Origin: Natrinema caseinilyticum
GTDB lineage: Archaea > Halobacteriota > Halobacteria > Halobacteriales > Natrialbaceae
Assembly (NCBI RefSeq): GCF_024227435.1
Contig: NZ_CP100445.1
Coordinates: 1,361,369 to 1,425,368 of the forward strand
Length of the DNA stretch: 64,000 bases
Direction of reading: 5' to 3'
Positions 18,304-27,621 of this stretch are shown piece by piece. How positions within the stretch are numbered: position 1 is the first letter of the stretch; each line of letters begins with the position of its first letter. A program made the position numbers and the translations under genes. The notes beneath the pieces are model-generated. The model worked only from the letters and a program-made list of their open reading frames with translations, did no database searches and was not told the origin of the DNA.

Positions 18304-18951
18304 CTACGGCCCTCCCTCGAGCACTCGTTCGACCGCGTTCGCTTCGCCGCGACGGACCAGTTCCGAGGCGGTCGAGACGGCACACCCGAGTTCGTCCGCG
18401 ACGGCCTCGATCCCCTCCCGCCGGGGGATTTCGTAGAATCCGACGTTTCGGGCGGCCTGGAGCGCTGTCAACTGTCGATCGGAAACGGGCGTCTCGGTAA
18501 CCGTTACGTCGTCGCTCACCCAGCGGACGTCGACCGTCACGTCCGCGGAGAGGTCGTCGACGACGCCGGTTAGATCCGCCGCACAGCCGACGATCGTCAT
18601 CCGAACCGACCGATCGGACCGGATCTCGATCGGCGGCACGACCACGACGGTGTCCTGAGAGAGCGCGTTCAGCAACGACAGCCCCTCGGACTGGAGTTCG
18701 CGACGGAGATACAGAAAGAACCCGTCCTCGGACGGCGTCATGTCGTACTCGACGACCGGTTCGTGCTCGAGCAACAGCGCCTCGTAGGTCTCAGGGTCGC
18801 CGTAGACGAACGAGGTTATCGTCTCCACGCCGTCCACCGCTTGCCCGCCGACGATGATCTCGCGATCGAGATCCGGGGACGAACAGATGCCGTCGTGTAT
18901 CGGAGGCGTCGTCTCTCTCGTGAACGCGAGTTCGAGACGCATCGATTTCAT
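18304..18951 (-). CDS. Bat-type helix-turn-helix regulator
   Basis: A 215-residue DNA-binding protein. The N-terminal 150 residues form the haloarchaeal input domain typical of this group ('RLELAFTRETTPPIHDGI'). The C-terminal HTH_10 (bat) domain lies at about 155-210, with 'LTALQAARNVGFYEIPR' and 'VADELGCAVSTASELVRRGE'. Members regulate diverse haloarchaeal pathways; the target here is unknown. TATAAATT on the plus strand (AATTTATA read on this strand) lies about 25-30 bases before the ATG, consistent with a leaderless message. No partner gene overlaps it. Confidence 0.88.
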   Translation of the reverse strand: MKSMRLELAFTRETTPPIHDGICSSPDLDREIIVGGQAVDGVETITSFVYGDPETYEALLLEHEPVVEYDMTPSEDGFFLYLRRELQSEGLSLLNALSQDTVVVVPPIEIRSDRSVRMTIVGCAADLTGVVDDLSADVTVDVRWVSDDVTVTETPVSDRQLTALQAARNVGFYEIPRREGIEAVADELGCAVSTASELVRRGEANAVERVLEGGP

Positions 18952-19167
18952 GATTCGAAATCGCGCTCGTTTGCTATAAATTCACGATCGGTATCGCCTT
19001 CGAACGGCTATCCGACGATCTACACCGTCTCCTCGAGCGTCCGCTCGAGAGCCGTTTCGAGCCGATGACACACGTCGTCCATCCGAATCGGCCTCGCCGA
19101 GTCGCGGAGCGTCGATCGAAAGCAGAATAGTTCGGTTGGCAGGCGGCTTCTCGCGCCGAAGGTGGCG

Positions 19168-20436
19168 TTACTCCGTGAACGTGATCCAGCCTTCGGGCGC
19201 CTGTGCCTTCACGTCGTTCATCGCCTCCCGGGCGGCGGTCCGGGTCTCGTAGGTCTGCGTGCTCTCTGCCATCGTGGACCCGAACCCGTCGATCAGCTGC
19301 CAGACCCAGCCGTCTTCGTCGGTGTGGAGTTCGAACGAGACGCTGTCGATCTCGAGGATGCTCGCCGACTCGATTAGCTCGCGCACGTCCGCCAAGGCCT
19401 CGCGGGCGTCGTCGGACGTCTCGTGTGCCTCCGACCCGGTCGCGACGGTCCGGCCGTCTTCGTCGATGAGCCGCCAGCGCCAGCGGTCGTCCTCGTCGGC
19501 GACGAGTTCGAACGAGGCGACGTCGAAGTCCACCCGGCCGGCCATCGGTGCGAGCTGGCGGACGACCTCGATCTCGATCACGTCGGCTTCGGGGCCGCGA
19601 TCCTTCAGGAAGCTCACCGACTCCTCGGCACCGTCGCGCCGGTCGAACTCGCCGGCACAGGCGCCGACGATCGAACCGTCTTCGCGCGCGAGCGTCCACT
19701 GCCACGTTCCGTCGCGGTCCTCGTAGAGCCGGAACGCCGACGTCGTCAGCTCCATCAGGCCAGCGGAGCTGATCTGGGACTTGACGCACTCGATGCCCTC
19801 CGTGGCGTCCGGCCGCGTCACCGCACTTTCGTTGCTCTGTGACAGCGCCTCGAGGTGAAGCACGTGCCACTTCCAGTCGCCGTTCTCGTCCCGGAAGACG
19901 GCGAACTGAGCGCTTTCCATGGCATCGCCGGTGAGAATCGGCGGGTCCTCGGTCTGTCCTTCCTCCTCGACGAACATCCCTCGCTGTCCCGTGAGGACGG
20001 GAACGAGAGCCGTGACCCCCGCGACGATCCCGATCCCGAACGTGTAGACGGAAATTACTTCCACGCTGTAGTCCGTCCCGAGGGCTCGCCAGTTGTACGG
20101 GTAGGCCCACCCGAAGAACCCCACGCCCGCAAACGAGACGAGCAGGCCGACGAAACTGGCCTGGATCCCTCGCTTTCGCACCGGCAACATCAGTACGATA
20201 CCGAACAGGCAAAACGCGAGCCCAGTCGCCGCCGTGATACCGGAAATCTTGATCAGCGTGTAGGAGTTCGCTTCGCCCGCGTATCCGACGACGAAGGTTG
20301 CGACGCCGGCTGCCCCGACGATGTACCCGACGATGAACAGCCAATAGCCGTACACGTCCTTGCTCGAGTCGGGTTCACCGACGTAGTGTTCGTACAACTG
20401 AAACAAGCTTTGGTGAATGTCAGTTCGTGAAGCCAT
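19168..20436 (-). CDS. Four-TM protein with three DUF1508-like repeats (CdpA-like?)
   Basis: A 422-residue protein. The first 175 residues contain a short cytosolic N-terminus ('DIHQSLFQLYEHYVGEP') and about four transmembrane helices. The cytosolic remainder has an opening degenerate module and then copies of a YegP/DUF1508-like beta unit, marked by 'FRLYEDRDGTWQWTL', 'FELVADEDDRWRWRLIDEDG' and 'FELHTDEDGWVWQLIDG'. Each is followed by a helix. This layout matches what I remember of the haloarchaeal cell-division protein CdpA (Haloferax HVO_0739), which anchors the midcell ring. That link is from memory and tentative. A/T-rich AATAAATT about 50-60 bases before the ATG is a likely promoter. 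Confidence 0.75.
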   Translation of the reverse strand: MASRTDIHQSLFQLYEHYVGEPDSSKDVYGYWLFIVGYIVGAAGVATFVVGYAGEANSYTLIKISGITAATGLAFCLFGIVLMLPVRKRGIQASFVGLLVSFAGVGFFGWAYPYNWRALGTDYSVEVISVYTFGIGIVAGVTALVPVLTGQRGMFVEEEGQTEDPPILTGDAMESAQFAVFRDENGDWKWHVLHLEALSQSNESAVTRPDATEGIECVKSQISSAGLMELTTSAFRLYEDRDGTWQWTLAREDGSIVGACAGEFDRRDGAEESVSFLKDRGPEADVIEIEVVRQLAPMAGRVDFDVASFELVADEDDRWRWRLIDEDGRTVATGSEAHETSDDAREALADVRELIESASILEIDSVSFELHTDEDGWVWQLIDGFGSTMAESTQTYETRTAAREAMNDVKAQAPEGWITFTE

Positions 20437-20755
20437 CGCCAGACTTGACCGGATAACTTGAACGCACCATAATGAAGTTCTGGCCACCAATTTATTATCT
20501 GTCATATAAGATGGGAGTAACATCGATGGCGCTCGCCAATTACCGCCGAAAACGGATTCGGTCGGTTAACGGACTCAATTCGGCGGGAAAAGCCTTCTAA
20601 CGGCCAAGAGTATCAGTCAAGATATGGAGTTTTCGGAGTGAGGGGATTCCCTCAGAAGTCGTCCCGCGAACGGCGTGTCGAACGAACCAAATTACATGTC
20701 CGTCTATCAATTCGACTGCGACACGTATGCTCGAGTTGATAGATGCCGGACGGTT

Positions 20756-21589
20756 CTACCGCAACATGGCACCGGCCGGATGGGTCGCACAGACGGACGG
20801 GTCGTAGCCGGCGTCGGACAGCCCCGTCCCGAGCGCGAACACGGTCTCCCCGAGCATGGCCATCGAGGCCTGGCCGTCGACGTCCGACACGTCGGCGATC
20901 GTCTCCGTGACGCGCTCGGTAAGCAGGTCCGCATCGCGGGCGAACAGCCGTGAGGCGTACACGAACGACAGAAGGGTCGGCTCCTCGACGATCCTGGCGA
21001 GGGCCTCCCTCCCGGCGGCCGTCAGCTGGTCCGTGTCCTCGGAGAGGACGTCGGCCGTCGACAGTCCGCCGAACGAAACGTATTCCACGCGCGCCCGCTC
21101 CGGAATCGCGTCCAGTTGGTTGTTCTGTGGACCGCCGGGCTCCAGGCGGATCGGGACGCCGCCGTGAGCCTGCGCGACCACGTCGCCGAGCCCGGTCCCC
21201 GCCTGTACCTCCGCGCCGTGGGCGATCGTCACGAGTTCGTTCATCGAGAGCGTGCGCTCGAACACCCGGTTCGCCGCGAGCGCCGTCCCGAGCGCCAACG
21301 CACCCGAGACGCCGAATCCCGCCCCCAGCGGTAACTCGGATTCGGCCTCGACGCGTGCGGTCGCGTCGAGCGTCTCGAGAACGGTCGTCACCGGTTCGAC
21401 GTCGATTTCAGTCCCGTCGAGTACGACGGTCGATTCGTCTCCTGTCGCTGGTTCGACCGTCAATTCGACACCGTCCGTCAGCGTCAGTCCCGCACCTCGG
21501 GAACCGGCTCTGGTCGGATCCTCGTCCGGGTGAGCGCTGAAAAAGCCGGTGATGTGTCCGGGTACGAACGCCGTCGCCTCCTCACGCAT
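20756..21589 (-). CDS. Pantoate kinase (GHMP family)
   Basis: A 277-residue archaeal pantoate kinase, which phosphorylates pantoate with ATP as the first archaea-specific step toward CoA. 'AFVPGHITGFFSAHPDEDPTRAGSRGAG' (residues about 7-34) is diagnostic. The GHMP phosphate-binding loop is 'ELPLGAGFGVSGALALGTAL' near residue 85-105, and 'AQAHGGVPIR' lies in the middle. Unlike bacteria, archaea phosphorylate pantoate before adding beta-alanine; the ligase for that next step lies at 16490-17269. TTATACC on this strand is about 27 bases upstream of the ATG. The roughly 320-base interval beyond its 3' end (20437-20755) shows no gene and may hold the terminator. Confidence 0.93.
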   Translation of the reverse strand: MREEATAFVPGHITGFFSAHPDEDPTRAGSRGAGLTLTDGVELTVEPATGDESTVVLDGTEIDVEPVTTVLETLDATARVEAESELPLGAGFGVSGALALGTALAANRVFERTLSMNELVTIAHGAEVQAGTGLGDVVAQAHGGVPIRLEPGGPQNNQLDAIPERARVEYVSFGGLSTADVLSEDTDQLTAAGREALARIVEEPTLLSFVYASRLFARDADLLTERVTETIADVSDVDGQASMAMLGETVFALGTGLSDAGYDPSVCATHPAGAMLR

Positions 21590-21782
21590 TACGCCTCCGC
21601 GTTTCGGCCCAAACGGTATAACGTTGAAGATTCCCGCGTCGGAATACGCGCGGTCCAGGACGAACGCCGACGCCGGTGATCTCGCGGGGAGAGGGGGATC
21701 GGAGGCCCCACGCGCTCCCGCTCGACGGGTCGCGGTGAGCCCGACGGGCTCAGCCGCTGGCGGTCTCGCGAGACGTCTTCGT

Positions 21783-23087
21783 CTAGGGACTCAGACGCTG
21801 CCGATCTCGCGGGAAGAGGACGGCTTCCCGGATGTTCTCGAGGTCGAGAAGCGTCATGACGAGTCGCTCGCCGCCGAGGCCGAAGCCGGCGTGGGGCGGC
21901 ATGCCGTACTTGAACATCTTCGTGTAGTATTCGAACTGGTCGGGATCGAGCCCCTGCTGTTCGAAGCCCTCGATGAGGGTATCGTACCGGTGTTCGCGCT
22001 GCCCGCCGGACACCAGTTCCATGCGGGGGTGCATCAGATCGAACCCGGTCGACAGGTCCGGATCGTCGTCGTGATCCTTGATGTAGAACGGCTTGATTTC
22101 GCTCGGCCAGTCCGTGATGAAGTAGTGACCGCCGACGTCCTTCCCGAGGGCCTTTTCGCCTTCCGTCGGGAGGTCGTCCCCCCAGACCAGTTGCTCGTCG
22201 AGTTCGCCCGTCGCGTTGATCCGCTCGATCGCCTCCTCGTAGCTGAGACGCGGGAACGCCTCGTCAGGGACGTCGAACTCGTCTTCGAGACCCATCGCCT
22301 CGAGTTGGCGACCGCAGTTCTCCTCGACCGCTTCGTAGGCGGCCGTTACGACACCCTCGACGACGTCCATGGCATCGTTCTGGTCGCAGAACGCCCCCTC
22401 GAAGTCGATCGAGGTCGCCTCGTTCAGGTGTCGGGGCGTGTTGTGCTCCTCCGCGCGGAAGATCGGTCCGATCTCGAAGACGCGTTCGACGTTCGAGCCC
22501 GCGATGAGCTGCTTGAACAGTTGCGGGGACTGGTTCATGAACGCCTCTTCGCCGAAGTAGGTGATCGGGAAGAGTTCCGTGCCGCCTTCGGTCCCGGTGG
22601 CGACGATCTTCGGCGTGTTGATCTCCGTACAGTCGAACTCCCGGAACCGCTCGCGGACCGCGCGCAGGATCTCCGCGCGGACCTCGAAGACTGCCTGGAC
22701 GTCGTCCTTGCGCAGATCGAGCGTGCGGTTGTCCAGACGCGTCGAGAGGTCGGCGTCGACCTTGCCGGACGGATCGAGCGGCAGTTCGGGATCGGCGGGC
22801 GCGACGACCTCGACCGACTCAGGCGAGATCTCGACGCCCGTCGGCGCGCGCGGTTCCTCTTCGACCGATCCGGAAACCGTGACGACGCTTTCGCGGGACG
22901 CGTCGAGGCCCGTCTCGACCAGTTCGTCGTCCATCTCGTCTTTCTCGAATTTGATCTGGATCTTGCCGGTGGTATCCCGGAGGATCAGGAACGCGATGCC
23001 CCCGAGGTCGCGAATCTCGTGGACCCAGCCGGCGACGGTGACCTCGTCGCCCGGCTCGGCGTCGGCAGTATAGGTTCTGTCCTGCAT
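21783..23087 (-). CDS. aspS: Aspartyl-tRNA synthetase, archaeal type
   Basis: A 434-residue class II synthetase. The N-terminal OB-fold anticodon-binding domain (about 1-100: '[23 protein letters not shown]') leads into the catalytic core. Class II motif 2 is '[21 protein letters not shown]' and motif 3 is '[14 protein letters not shown]' near the C-terminus. It lacks the bacterial GAD insertion, as expected for an archaeal enzyme. Haloarchaeal AspRS is generally non-discriminating and also loads tRNA-Asn for later amidation; that is family knowledge, not shown here. It lies upstream of pantoate kinase on the same strand with a gap of about 190 bases. Confidence 0.97.
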   Translation of the reverse strand: MQDRTYTADAEPGDEVTVAGWVHEIRDLGGIAFLILRDTTGKIQIKFEKDEMDDELVETGLDASRESVVTVSGSVEEEPRAPTGVEISPESVEVVAPADPELPLDPSGKVDADLSTRLDNRTLDLRKDDVQAVFEVRAEILRAVRERFREFDCTEINTPKIVATGTEGGTELFPITYFGEEAFMNQSPQLFKQLIAGSNVERVFEIGPIFRAEEHNTPRHLNEATSIDFEGAFCDQNDAMDVVEGVVTAAYEAVEENCGRQLEAMGLEDEFDVPDEAFPRLSYEEAIERINATGELDEQLVWGDDLPTEGEKALGKDVGGHYFITDWPSEIKPFYIKDHDDDPDLSTGFDLMHPRMELVSGGQREHRYDTLIEGFEQQGLDPDQFEYYTKMFKYGMPPHAGFGLGGERLVMTLLDLENIREAVLFPRDRQRLSP

Positions 23088-23155
23088 ACCTCCCGGTTAT
23101 CGTAGCCGGAACTTAAGCGCAGTCGTTCCGACTCGAGAGTTCGCCGACGGTTCGG

Positions 23156-23527
23156 TCAGTACGGCGTCACCGAGGCGTTCGTCCGTTGGAACTCGCCGAC
23201 GTTTCTGGTGACCACGGGTTTGTTCGCCTCGACGGCCGTCGCCGCGATCATCACGTCGATCGCACCGATCTGTCGGCCTCGGTCTCTGAGTTCCCGCTGT
23301 TCTTCCATCGCTCGACGGGATTCCGCAAGGCCATACGGAAGGACGTCTACTCGCTGTACGATCGACTCGAACCGGTCTCGGTCGGTGGCCGAGAGGCCGA
23401 ATCCGACCTCCGAAACGGTGAGCGTCGAAACTGACGCACTTCGCCAGTCGAATTCGTCCAGTTTCGCGATCGCGGCCGCGTCTTCGGCGAAGAGATCGAT
23501 GAGAAAGCAGCTGTCTAAGACGACCAT
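23156..23527 (-). CDS. vapC: VapC-type PIN-domain toxin
   Basis: A 123-residue PIN-fold ribonuclease. The acidic active-site set is visible: D5 in 'VVLDSCFLID', E40 in 'TVSEV' and D91 in 'IGAIDVMIAATA'. The TRN-x-x-E motif near 107-112 occupies the fourth position. These are the usual VapC residues, which bind Mg2+ and cleave RNA (often tRNA or rRNA). Its ATG follows directly on the TAG stop of the antitoxin gene with no spacing, so the two are coupled. Activity would be inhibited by the partner antitoxin. Confidence 0.92.
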   Translation of the reverse strand: MVVLDSCFLIDLFAEDAAAIAKLDEFDWRSASVSTLTVSEVGFGLSATDRDRFESIVQRVDVLPYGLAESRRAMEEQRELRDRGRQIGAIDVMIAATAVEANKPVVTRNVGEFQRTNASVTPY

Positions 23528-23782
23528 CTACTGGTTCTCCTCAGGCCGTCTCGACTCAGAGTCATCGAACCGCTCGTTTACGTCCGCACGAAACTCCTCT
23601 GACCGTCTTCTGACCGCCGCTGCTTCGTCGTTATCGAGGAGACCGATCAGTTCACGCAGCGGATTCGTGTCGTCCTCGGCGAGCAGGCGATCGATAGCGT
23701 CGCTGAAGCTCTCACCGTCCCGTTTCTCTCTATCGAGACGGCGATAGGTTTCATCTTTCAGGCTGACCGTCTTGCTTCCCAT
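23528..23782 (-). CDS. vapB: VapB-type antitoxin
   Basis: An 84-residue antitoxin. The N-terminal 'SKTVSLKDETYRRLDREKRD' looks like a short DNA-binding beta-helix module, and 'SFSDAIDRLL' is the usual next helix. The acidic, Arg-containing C-terminal tail probably wraps the VapC active site. It precedes vapC and shares a promoter; an A/T-rich ATATACATA lies about 35 bases upstream. Autoregulation by the VapBC complex is the norm in such pairs. Family placement (haloarchaeal VapB with a DUF7557-like domain) is from memory. Confidence 0.87.
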   Translation of the reverse strand: MGSKTVSLKDETYRRLDREKRDGESFSDAIDRLLAEDDTNPLRELIGLLDNDEAAAVRRRSEEFRADVNERFDDSESRRPEENQ

Positions 23783-23878
23783 CTGTGCATCTATTGTTTC
23801 TCAGTTGTGCTTATGTATATTTCGCTGCTACCCCTTACCGACCATACCGTATTTGAGTTTTGACGACGGCCGTTCGAT

Positions 23879-24694
23879 ATGGACGAACTCGAGCGACTCG
23901 CGACCGAGGTACAGCGCGCGGAGACGGTCGTCGCGTTTACCGGCGCGGGGATCTCGGCACCCTCCGGCGTGCCGACCTTCCGGGGCGACGACGGCGTCTG
24001 GGAGAACTTCGACGAGGGGCAGTTCGCCTACGGTCGGTTCCAGCGCGACCCCGAGGGGTTCTGGGCGGACCGCGTCGAGTTACAGCGCGAACTGTTCGGC
24101 GAGGAGTACCGACCCAACGCGGCTCACGAGGCGCTCGCCTCGATGGGGCGAGACGGCCATCTCGAGGCCATCCTCACGCAGAACACGGACGGCTTACACG
24201 CCGAGGCCGCGGCATCGATCGACGACGGATCGGGGTCTGGCGGGGACGGAACAGACACCGCAGACGGGCGCGAAACGACCATCCTCGAGATTCACGGCAA
24301 CTCCCAGCGGGTTCGCTGTATCGAGTGTGGGACCCACAGCGACGCCGATCCGATCTTCGAGCGCGTCGTCGGGGGCGAACGCCCGCCGACGTGCGAGTGC
24401 GGCGGCGTCTTCAAACCCGACGTCGTCCTCTTCGGGGAGCGACTTCCCGAGGCGGTCTTCCAGCGCGCCCGCTCGCTCGCCCGCGAGAGCGACGTCTTCC
24501 TCGCGATCGGCTCCTCGCTCGTCGTCGAGCCCGCCGCCTCGCTGCCGCGACTCGCCGCGTCCTCGGGAGCGACGGTCGGACTCGTCAACCTCGAATCGAC
24601 CCCGTGTGACGACACCGCCGACGTGGTCATCCGCGACGACGTGACGGCTGCCCTCCCGCGGCTCCGAGACCGCCTCGAGCGGCTGAGCGAGTGA
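23879..24694 (+). CDS. Sirtuin, NAD-dependent protein deacylase
   Basis: A 271-residue Sir2-family enzyme. NAD-binding 'AFTGAGISAPSGVPTFRG' lies at about 19-36, 'TQNTDGLH' is the ribose/nicotinamide pocket, and 'EIHGN' provides the catalytic His. The zinc site is C-x2-C then C-x-C ('CIECG', 'CECGG'). 'GSSLVVEPAASLP' and the C-terminal Rossmann strand are in place. An acidic Gly/Ser-rich loop (about residues 115-137) before the catalytic His is longer than usual. It removes acyl groups from protein lysines using NAD+; an Alba-like or metabolic-enzyme substrate is possible but not shown. It is divergent from vapBC with about 95 bases between. Confidence 0.94.
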   Translation: MDELERLATEVQRAETVVAFTGAGISAPSGVPTFRGDDGVWENFDEGQFAYGRFQRDPEGFWADRVELQRELFGEEYRPNAAHEALASMGRDGHLEAILTQNTDGLHAEAAASIDDGSGSGGDGTDTADGRETTILEIHGNSQRVRCIECGTHSDADPIFERVVGGERPPTCECGGVFKPDVVLFGERLPEAVFQRARSLARESDVFLAIGSSLVVEPAASLPRLAASSGATVGLVNLESTPCDDTADVVIRDDVTAALPRLRDRLERLSE

Positions 24695-24971
24695 GCGGGA
24701 CCGTCGCGGCTCGAACGGGTGCCCGGACGTCGGGATGCGCGTTCCGGACCGCGAGCCGGTCGGCCGGTATCACGACTTCCACCCGGTCGGGAGCGTACTG
24801 GCGCTCGAGGTCGACATCCGCCGGCGGCAGCGTCGAGGGTCGGTCCGGGTACGAGCGCGGGCGACGACGCCTCGAACGCTGCGAAGGGCTCGAGCGCGGT
24901 CGTGCGCCGCGAAGAGACAGAACGGTTCAGGCCGCCGATCAGGATGCTGATCGAGAACGAGCGATCGGAAT

Positions 24972-25673
24972 CTACGCGTCGTTGGCCGCGGCCACGGTTT
25001 CCCGAACCGCCTCGATTCCTTCGTCGTGTGCGAGATCGCCGACGACGATGACGTCTGCGTACTGAGCCATCGAATACGCCGAATCGTAGTCGTGGATTCC
25101 ACCGCCGTAGAACACCGTCGCTTCGTCGGTCGCGTTTGCGGCCGCCTCGACGACGCCTTCGTCGCCGAGCATACCGGAGTACTCGACGTAGACGATTTCC
25201 TGACCGAACATGCGCTCGGCGACCGTCGCGTAGGCAGCGACGTCGTCGGCGCCGAGATCACAGTTCGCCTCCGTCAACGTCGCCACGTCGGCTTCGGGAT
25301 TCAACACGATGTACGCCTCGGTCGTCGTCCGTTCCCAGTCGAGTTCGCCCTCGAGCCGGACCCACTCCTTGTGGGCTTCGGTGATCCAGAACGGAGAGCC
25401 GGCGTTGAACACGGTCGGAATGAGATAGCCGTCCAGCACGTCGTCGTCGAGGACGACGTCGGGGCTCGAGGGTTCCAGATAGAGGGCGACGTCGTGTTCG
25501 GCACAGGCCTCGATGACGGCGCTCATGTTCTCTCGGGTGACGCCCAACGTGCCGCCGACTTCGATGGCGTCGGTGCCGGTCGCACAGAGATCGCCGTAGG
25601 TCACACCCTCGGGTAACTCCTTGTCGGGATCGATCTTGAGAATGTGGTTCCAGTCCTCCCAGGGGGTAGTCAT
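24972..25673 (-). CDS. Geranylgeranylglyceryl phosphate synthase
   Basis: A 233-residue TIM-barrel prenyltransferase of the PcrB/GGGPS family. It joins sn-glycerol-1-phosphate to geranylgeranyl diphosphate, the first ether bond of archaeal membrane lipids. '[12 protein letters not shown]' begins the barrel. '[12 protein letters not shown]', '[10 protein letters not shown]', '[12 protein letters not shown]' and the phosphate-binding '[12 protein letters not shown]' are family signatures. The start MTTPWEDW is preferred because the 24 codons upstream are basic and unlike haloarchaeal protein. No other lipid gene is close. This gene alone marks the DNA as archaeal. Confidence 0.95.
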   Translation of the reverse strand: MTTPWEDWNHILKIDPDKELPEGVTYGDLCATGTDAIEVGGTLGVTRENMSAVIEACAEHDVALYLEPSSPDVVLDDDVLDGYLIPTVFNAGSPFWITEAHKEWVRLEGELDWERTTTEAYIVLNPEADVATLTEANCDLGADDVAAYATVAERMFGQEIVYVEYSGMLGDEGVVEAAANATDEATVFYGGGIHDYDSAYSMAQYADVIVVGDLAHDEGIEAVRETVAAANDA

Positions 25674-25941
25674 ACCGCGTCGTTTCCCGACAACCAGCAA
25701 AAACGCTACGGAACGACCCCGTCTCGGACCGTCGCGGTCAGCCACCGTACCCGAGCGGCCTCGACGAGCGGTCTCGAGGACCGTCCGGGCGGGTATTCAC
25801 GGCGACGACGGTTCGCGATCGAACCGATTCGATCGGCCGCCGCGACCGAGGGGCCGGGGCCCACCCCGGACGGTTGCGGAGCAGTCGGTAGCCGACGCGA
25901 CCAGCGTGCCGTGTCCTGTGGGCCTGCGCGCGGGCTGGTGG

Positions 25942-26115
25942 TCAGAGTTGTTCGGCGCTGACAGCCCTGAGCGAACTGTCGTTTTCGACCTCCCAGATCC
26001 GCAGGACGAGGTGAGCCTTGCAGTAGTACTCGGCGATCTCGAGTCCGGTGTTGCCGTTCTCGAGGACGAGTTGGCACGTGGCCCCGTTCGAACACTCTGG
26101 TGAATGTTCACACAT
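25942..26115 (-). CDS. 57-residue cysteine-rich small protein
   Basis: A short gene read directly on the minus strand: ATG at 26113-26115, TGA at 25942-25944, 57 residues. It begins MCEHSPECSNGATC and has Cys at 2, 8, 14 and 32 plus His at 4 and 36 ('YYCKAHLVLRIWEVE'). This is a plausible single zinc site with four Cys and two His as candidates. Codons are strongly G/C-ending and the protein is acidic, both in line with real haloarchaeal genes. No hydrophobic segment. It stands alone between the GGGP synthase and threonine synthase genes on the same strand. Function unknown; small zinc-finger proteins are frequent in haloarchaea and often regulatory. Confidence 0.72.
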   Translation of the reverse strand: MCEHSPECSNGATCQLVLENGNTGLEIAEYYCKAHLVLRIWEVENDSSLRAVSAEQL

Positions 26116-26244
26116 TGGTACTCGTCCCGTCTACTCGGTTCGCAGTCAAGGCTCTGTCGGTGGACGGGGTCGGTCGGCGCAGGCGACGGCCACCCCTGCT
26201 ATCGATTAGACCCGGTACACTGGGCGATACCACCGACTGCACGT

Positions 26245-27438
26245 TCAGACACCCTGTCCCATCAGGTGGCTGCGCAGTACGTCCGCTTCCTTGTTTCCCG
26301 CCCCCGTGTTGACGATGACGACCGTCTCGTCGCCCGCGAACGCCCCTCGCTCGGCGAGTTCCCACGCACCGCTGGCCGCCGCTGCGGCGCTCGGAATCAT
26401 CTCGAGTCCGGTCGCCTGGGCGACCCGCACCGCGGCCTCGAGAACGTCCGGGTCGTCCGTCGCGACCGCGCCGCCATCGGTCCGGCGGATCGCCTCGAGG
26501 ACGCGCGAACTCGCGCCGGGATCGGGTATCTCGAGTTCCCCGCAAATCGTATCGGGGTGCTCGACGGGGTCGTGGTCGTCACGATCGTCGTCGAACGCCG
26601 TGACGATCGGCGCACAACCGGACGCCTGGGCGACGTAGAGTGCGGGAAGATCGTCGATCAGGCCCAGTTCACGGAACTCGGTCGCGCCCTTTGCGAGTCC
26701 GACGATCCCGGTGCCGGCACCGGTGGGAGACACGATCACGTCCGGAACGGCCCACTCGAGTTGTTCGACGATTTCGTAGAAGACCGTCTTCGCACCCTCG
26801 TGGCGGTACGGGGTCTCGGACGCGCGCAGGGAGTACCAGTCGTCGTGTTCGGCCAGTCCCTCCTCGAAGGCCCCGACCGCAGCGTCGAATCGGCCGCCGA
26901 CGACGTTCATGTCGCCGCCGTGGACGTTGACCATCGCTTTGTTCGTAAATCCGGACCGGGAGGGGAGATACACGTGCGCGTCGAGTCCCGCCCGGCCCGC
27001 GTACGCCGCGACGGCCTGACCGCCGTTCCCGGTCGACGGAAGTGCAACGTCGGTCGCGCCGCTCCGAGCGGCCGCCGTCACGGCTACCGATGCCCCGCGG
27101 TCTTTGCTCGTCCCCGTCGAATTCCGGCCCTCGTCTTTGAGGAGAACGCGACCGACGCCGAGTTCGTCGGCCAGTTGGGGGCACTCGACGAGCGGAGTCG
27201 CTCCCTCGCTCGTCGACACGGCCGACTCGCGTGAAAACGGCAGCAGCTCCGCGTACCGCCACTGCGAGTCGAACGGTCGATCGGCGAGCGCCTCGCGATC
27301 GATGTCGATCGCGTCGTACTCGTAGGTCGACTCGAGCGAGCCCCCGCAGTCCGGACAGCGGTGAGATTCCTCGAATGCGTCGACGACGGCCCCGCAGTCG
27401 ACACACTCGAGTCCGGCGAACGCGTCTGTCGTCTCCAT
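26245..27438 (-). CDS. Threonine synthase
   Basis: A 397-residue PLP enzyme of fold type II. The N-terminal zinc ribbon has C12-x2-C15 and C28-x2-C31. The PLP lysine is K112 in 'STGTSKDRGA'. 'PSTGNGGQAVAAYAGRAG' binds the substrate carboxylate and 'SPTGAGTGIVGLAKG' is the PLP phosphate loop. It would convert O-phosphohomoserine to threonine. Haloarchaea often carry several threonine-synthase-like paralogues, and some act on other amino acids, so the exact substrate is moderately sure. No other threonine-pathway gene is adjacent. Confidence 0.88.
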   Translation of the reverse strand: METTDAFAGLECVDCGAVVDAFEESHRCPDCGGSLESTYEYDAIDIDREALADRPFDSQWRYAELLPFSRESAVSTSEGATPLVECPQLADELGVGRVLLKDEGRNSTGTSKDRGASVAVTAAARSGATDVALPSTGNGGQAVAAYAGRAGLDAHVYLPSRSGFTNKAMVNVHGGDMNVVGGRFDAAVGAFEEGLAEHDDWYSLRASETPYRHEGAKTVFYEIVEQLEWAVPDVIVSPTGAGTGIVGLAKGATEFRELGLIDDLPALYVAQASGCAPIVTAFDDDRDDHDPVEHPDTICGELEIPDPGASSRVLEAIRRTDGGAVATDDPDVLEAAVRVAQATGLEMIPSAAAAASGAWELAERGAFAGDETVVIVNTGAGNKEADVLRSHLMGQGV

Positions 27439-27621
27439 ATGCGACTGTACGCGGCTCGGAACTAATGGCTGTCCATCGCCGAGTTGTCACCGGACGAGTC
27501 GATCGGCGTCCAGCCAGTAGTCACCGAACGGGTCGATTGGGGCCGGTCGGCCCGGCCCGTCGGCGTCGCTGGGCGCGAGACGCAACGGGCAACGACGAAT
27601 ACAAACGAGAGAACGGAGAGA

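Noticed and set aside
23156-23782. vapBC pair as a novel defence system
   Set aside because: Both genes fit the ordinary VapBC pattern with canonical PIN residues and direct coupling.
24695-24971. Open frames in the gap between the sirtuin and GGGP synthase genes
   Set aside because: The plus-strand frame is Arg-rich. A minus-strand frame reads partly coding-like ('DVDLERQYAPDRVEVVIPAD') but runs antisense into the sirtuin gene without a start codon.
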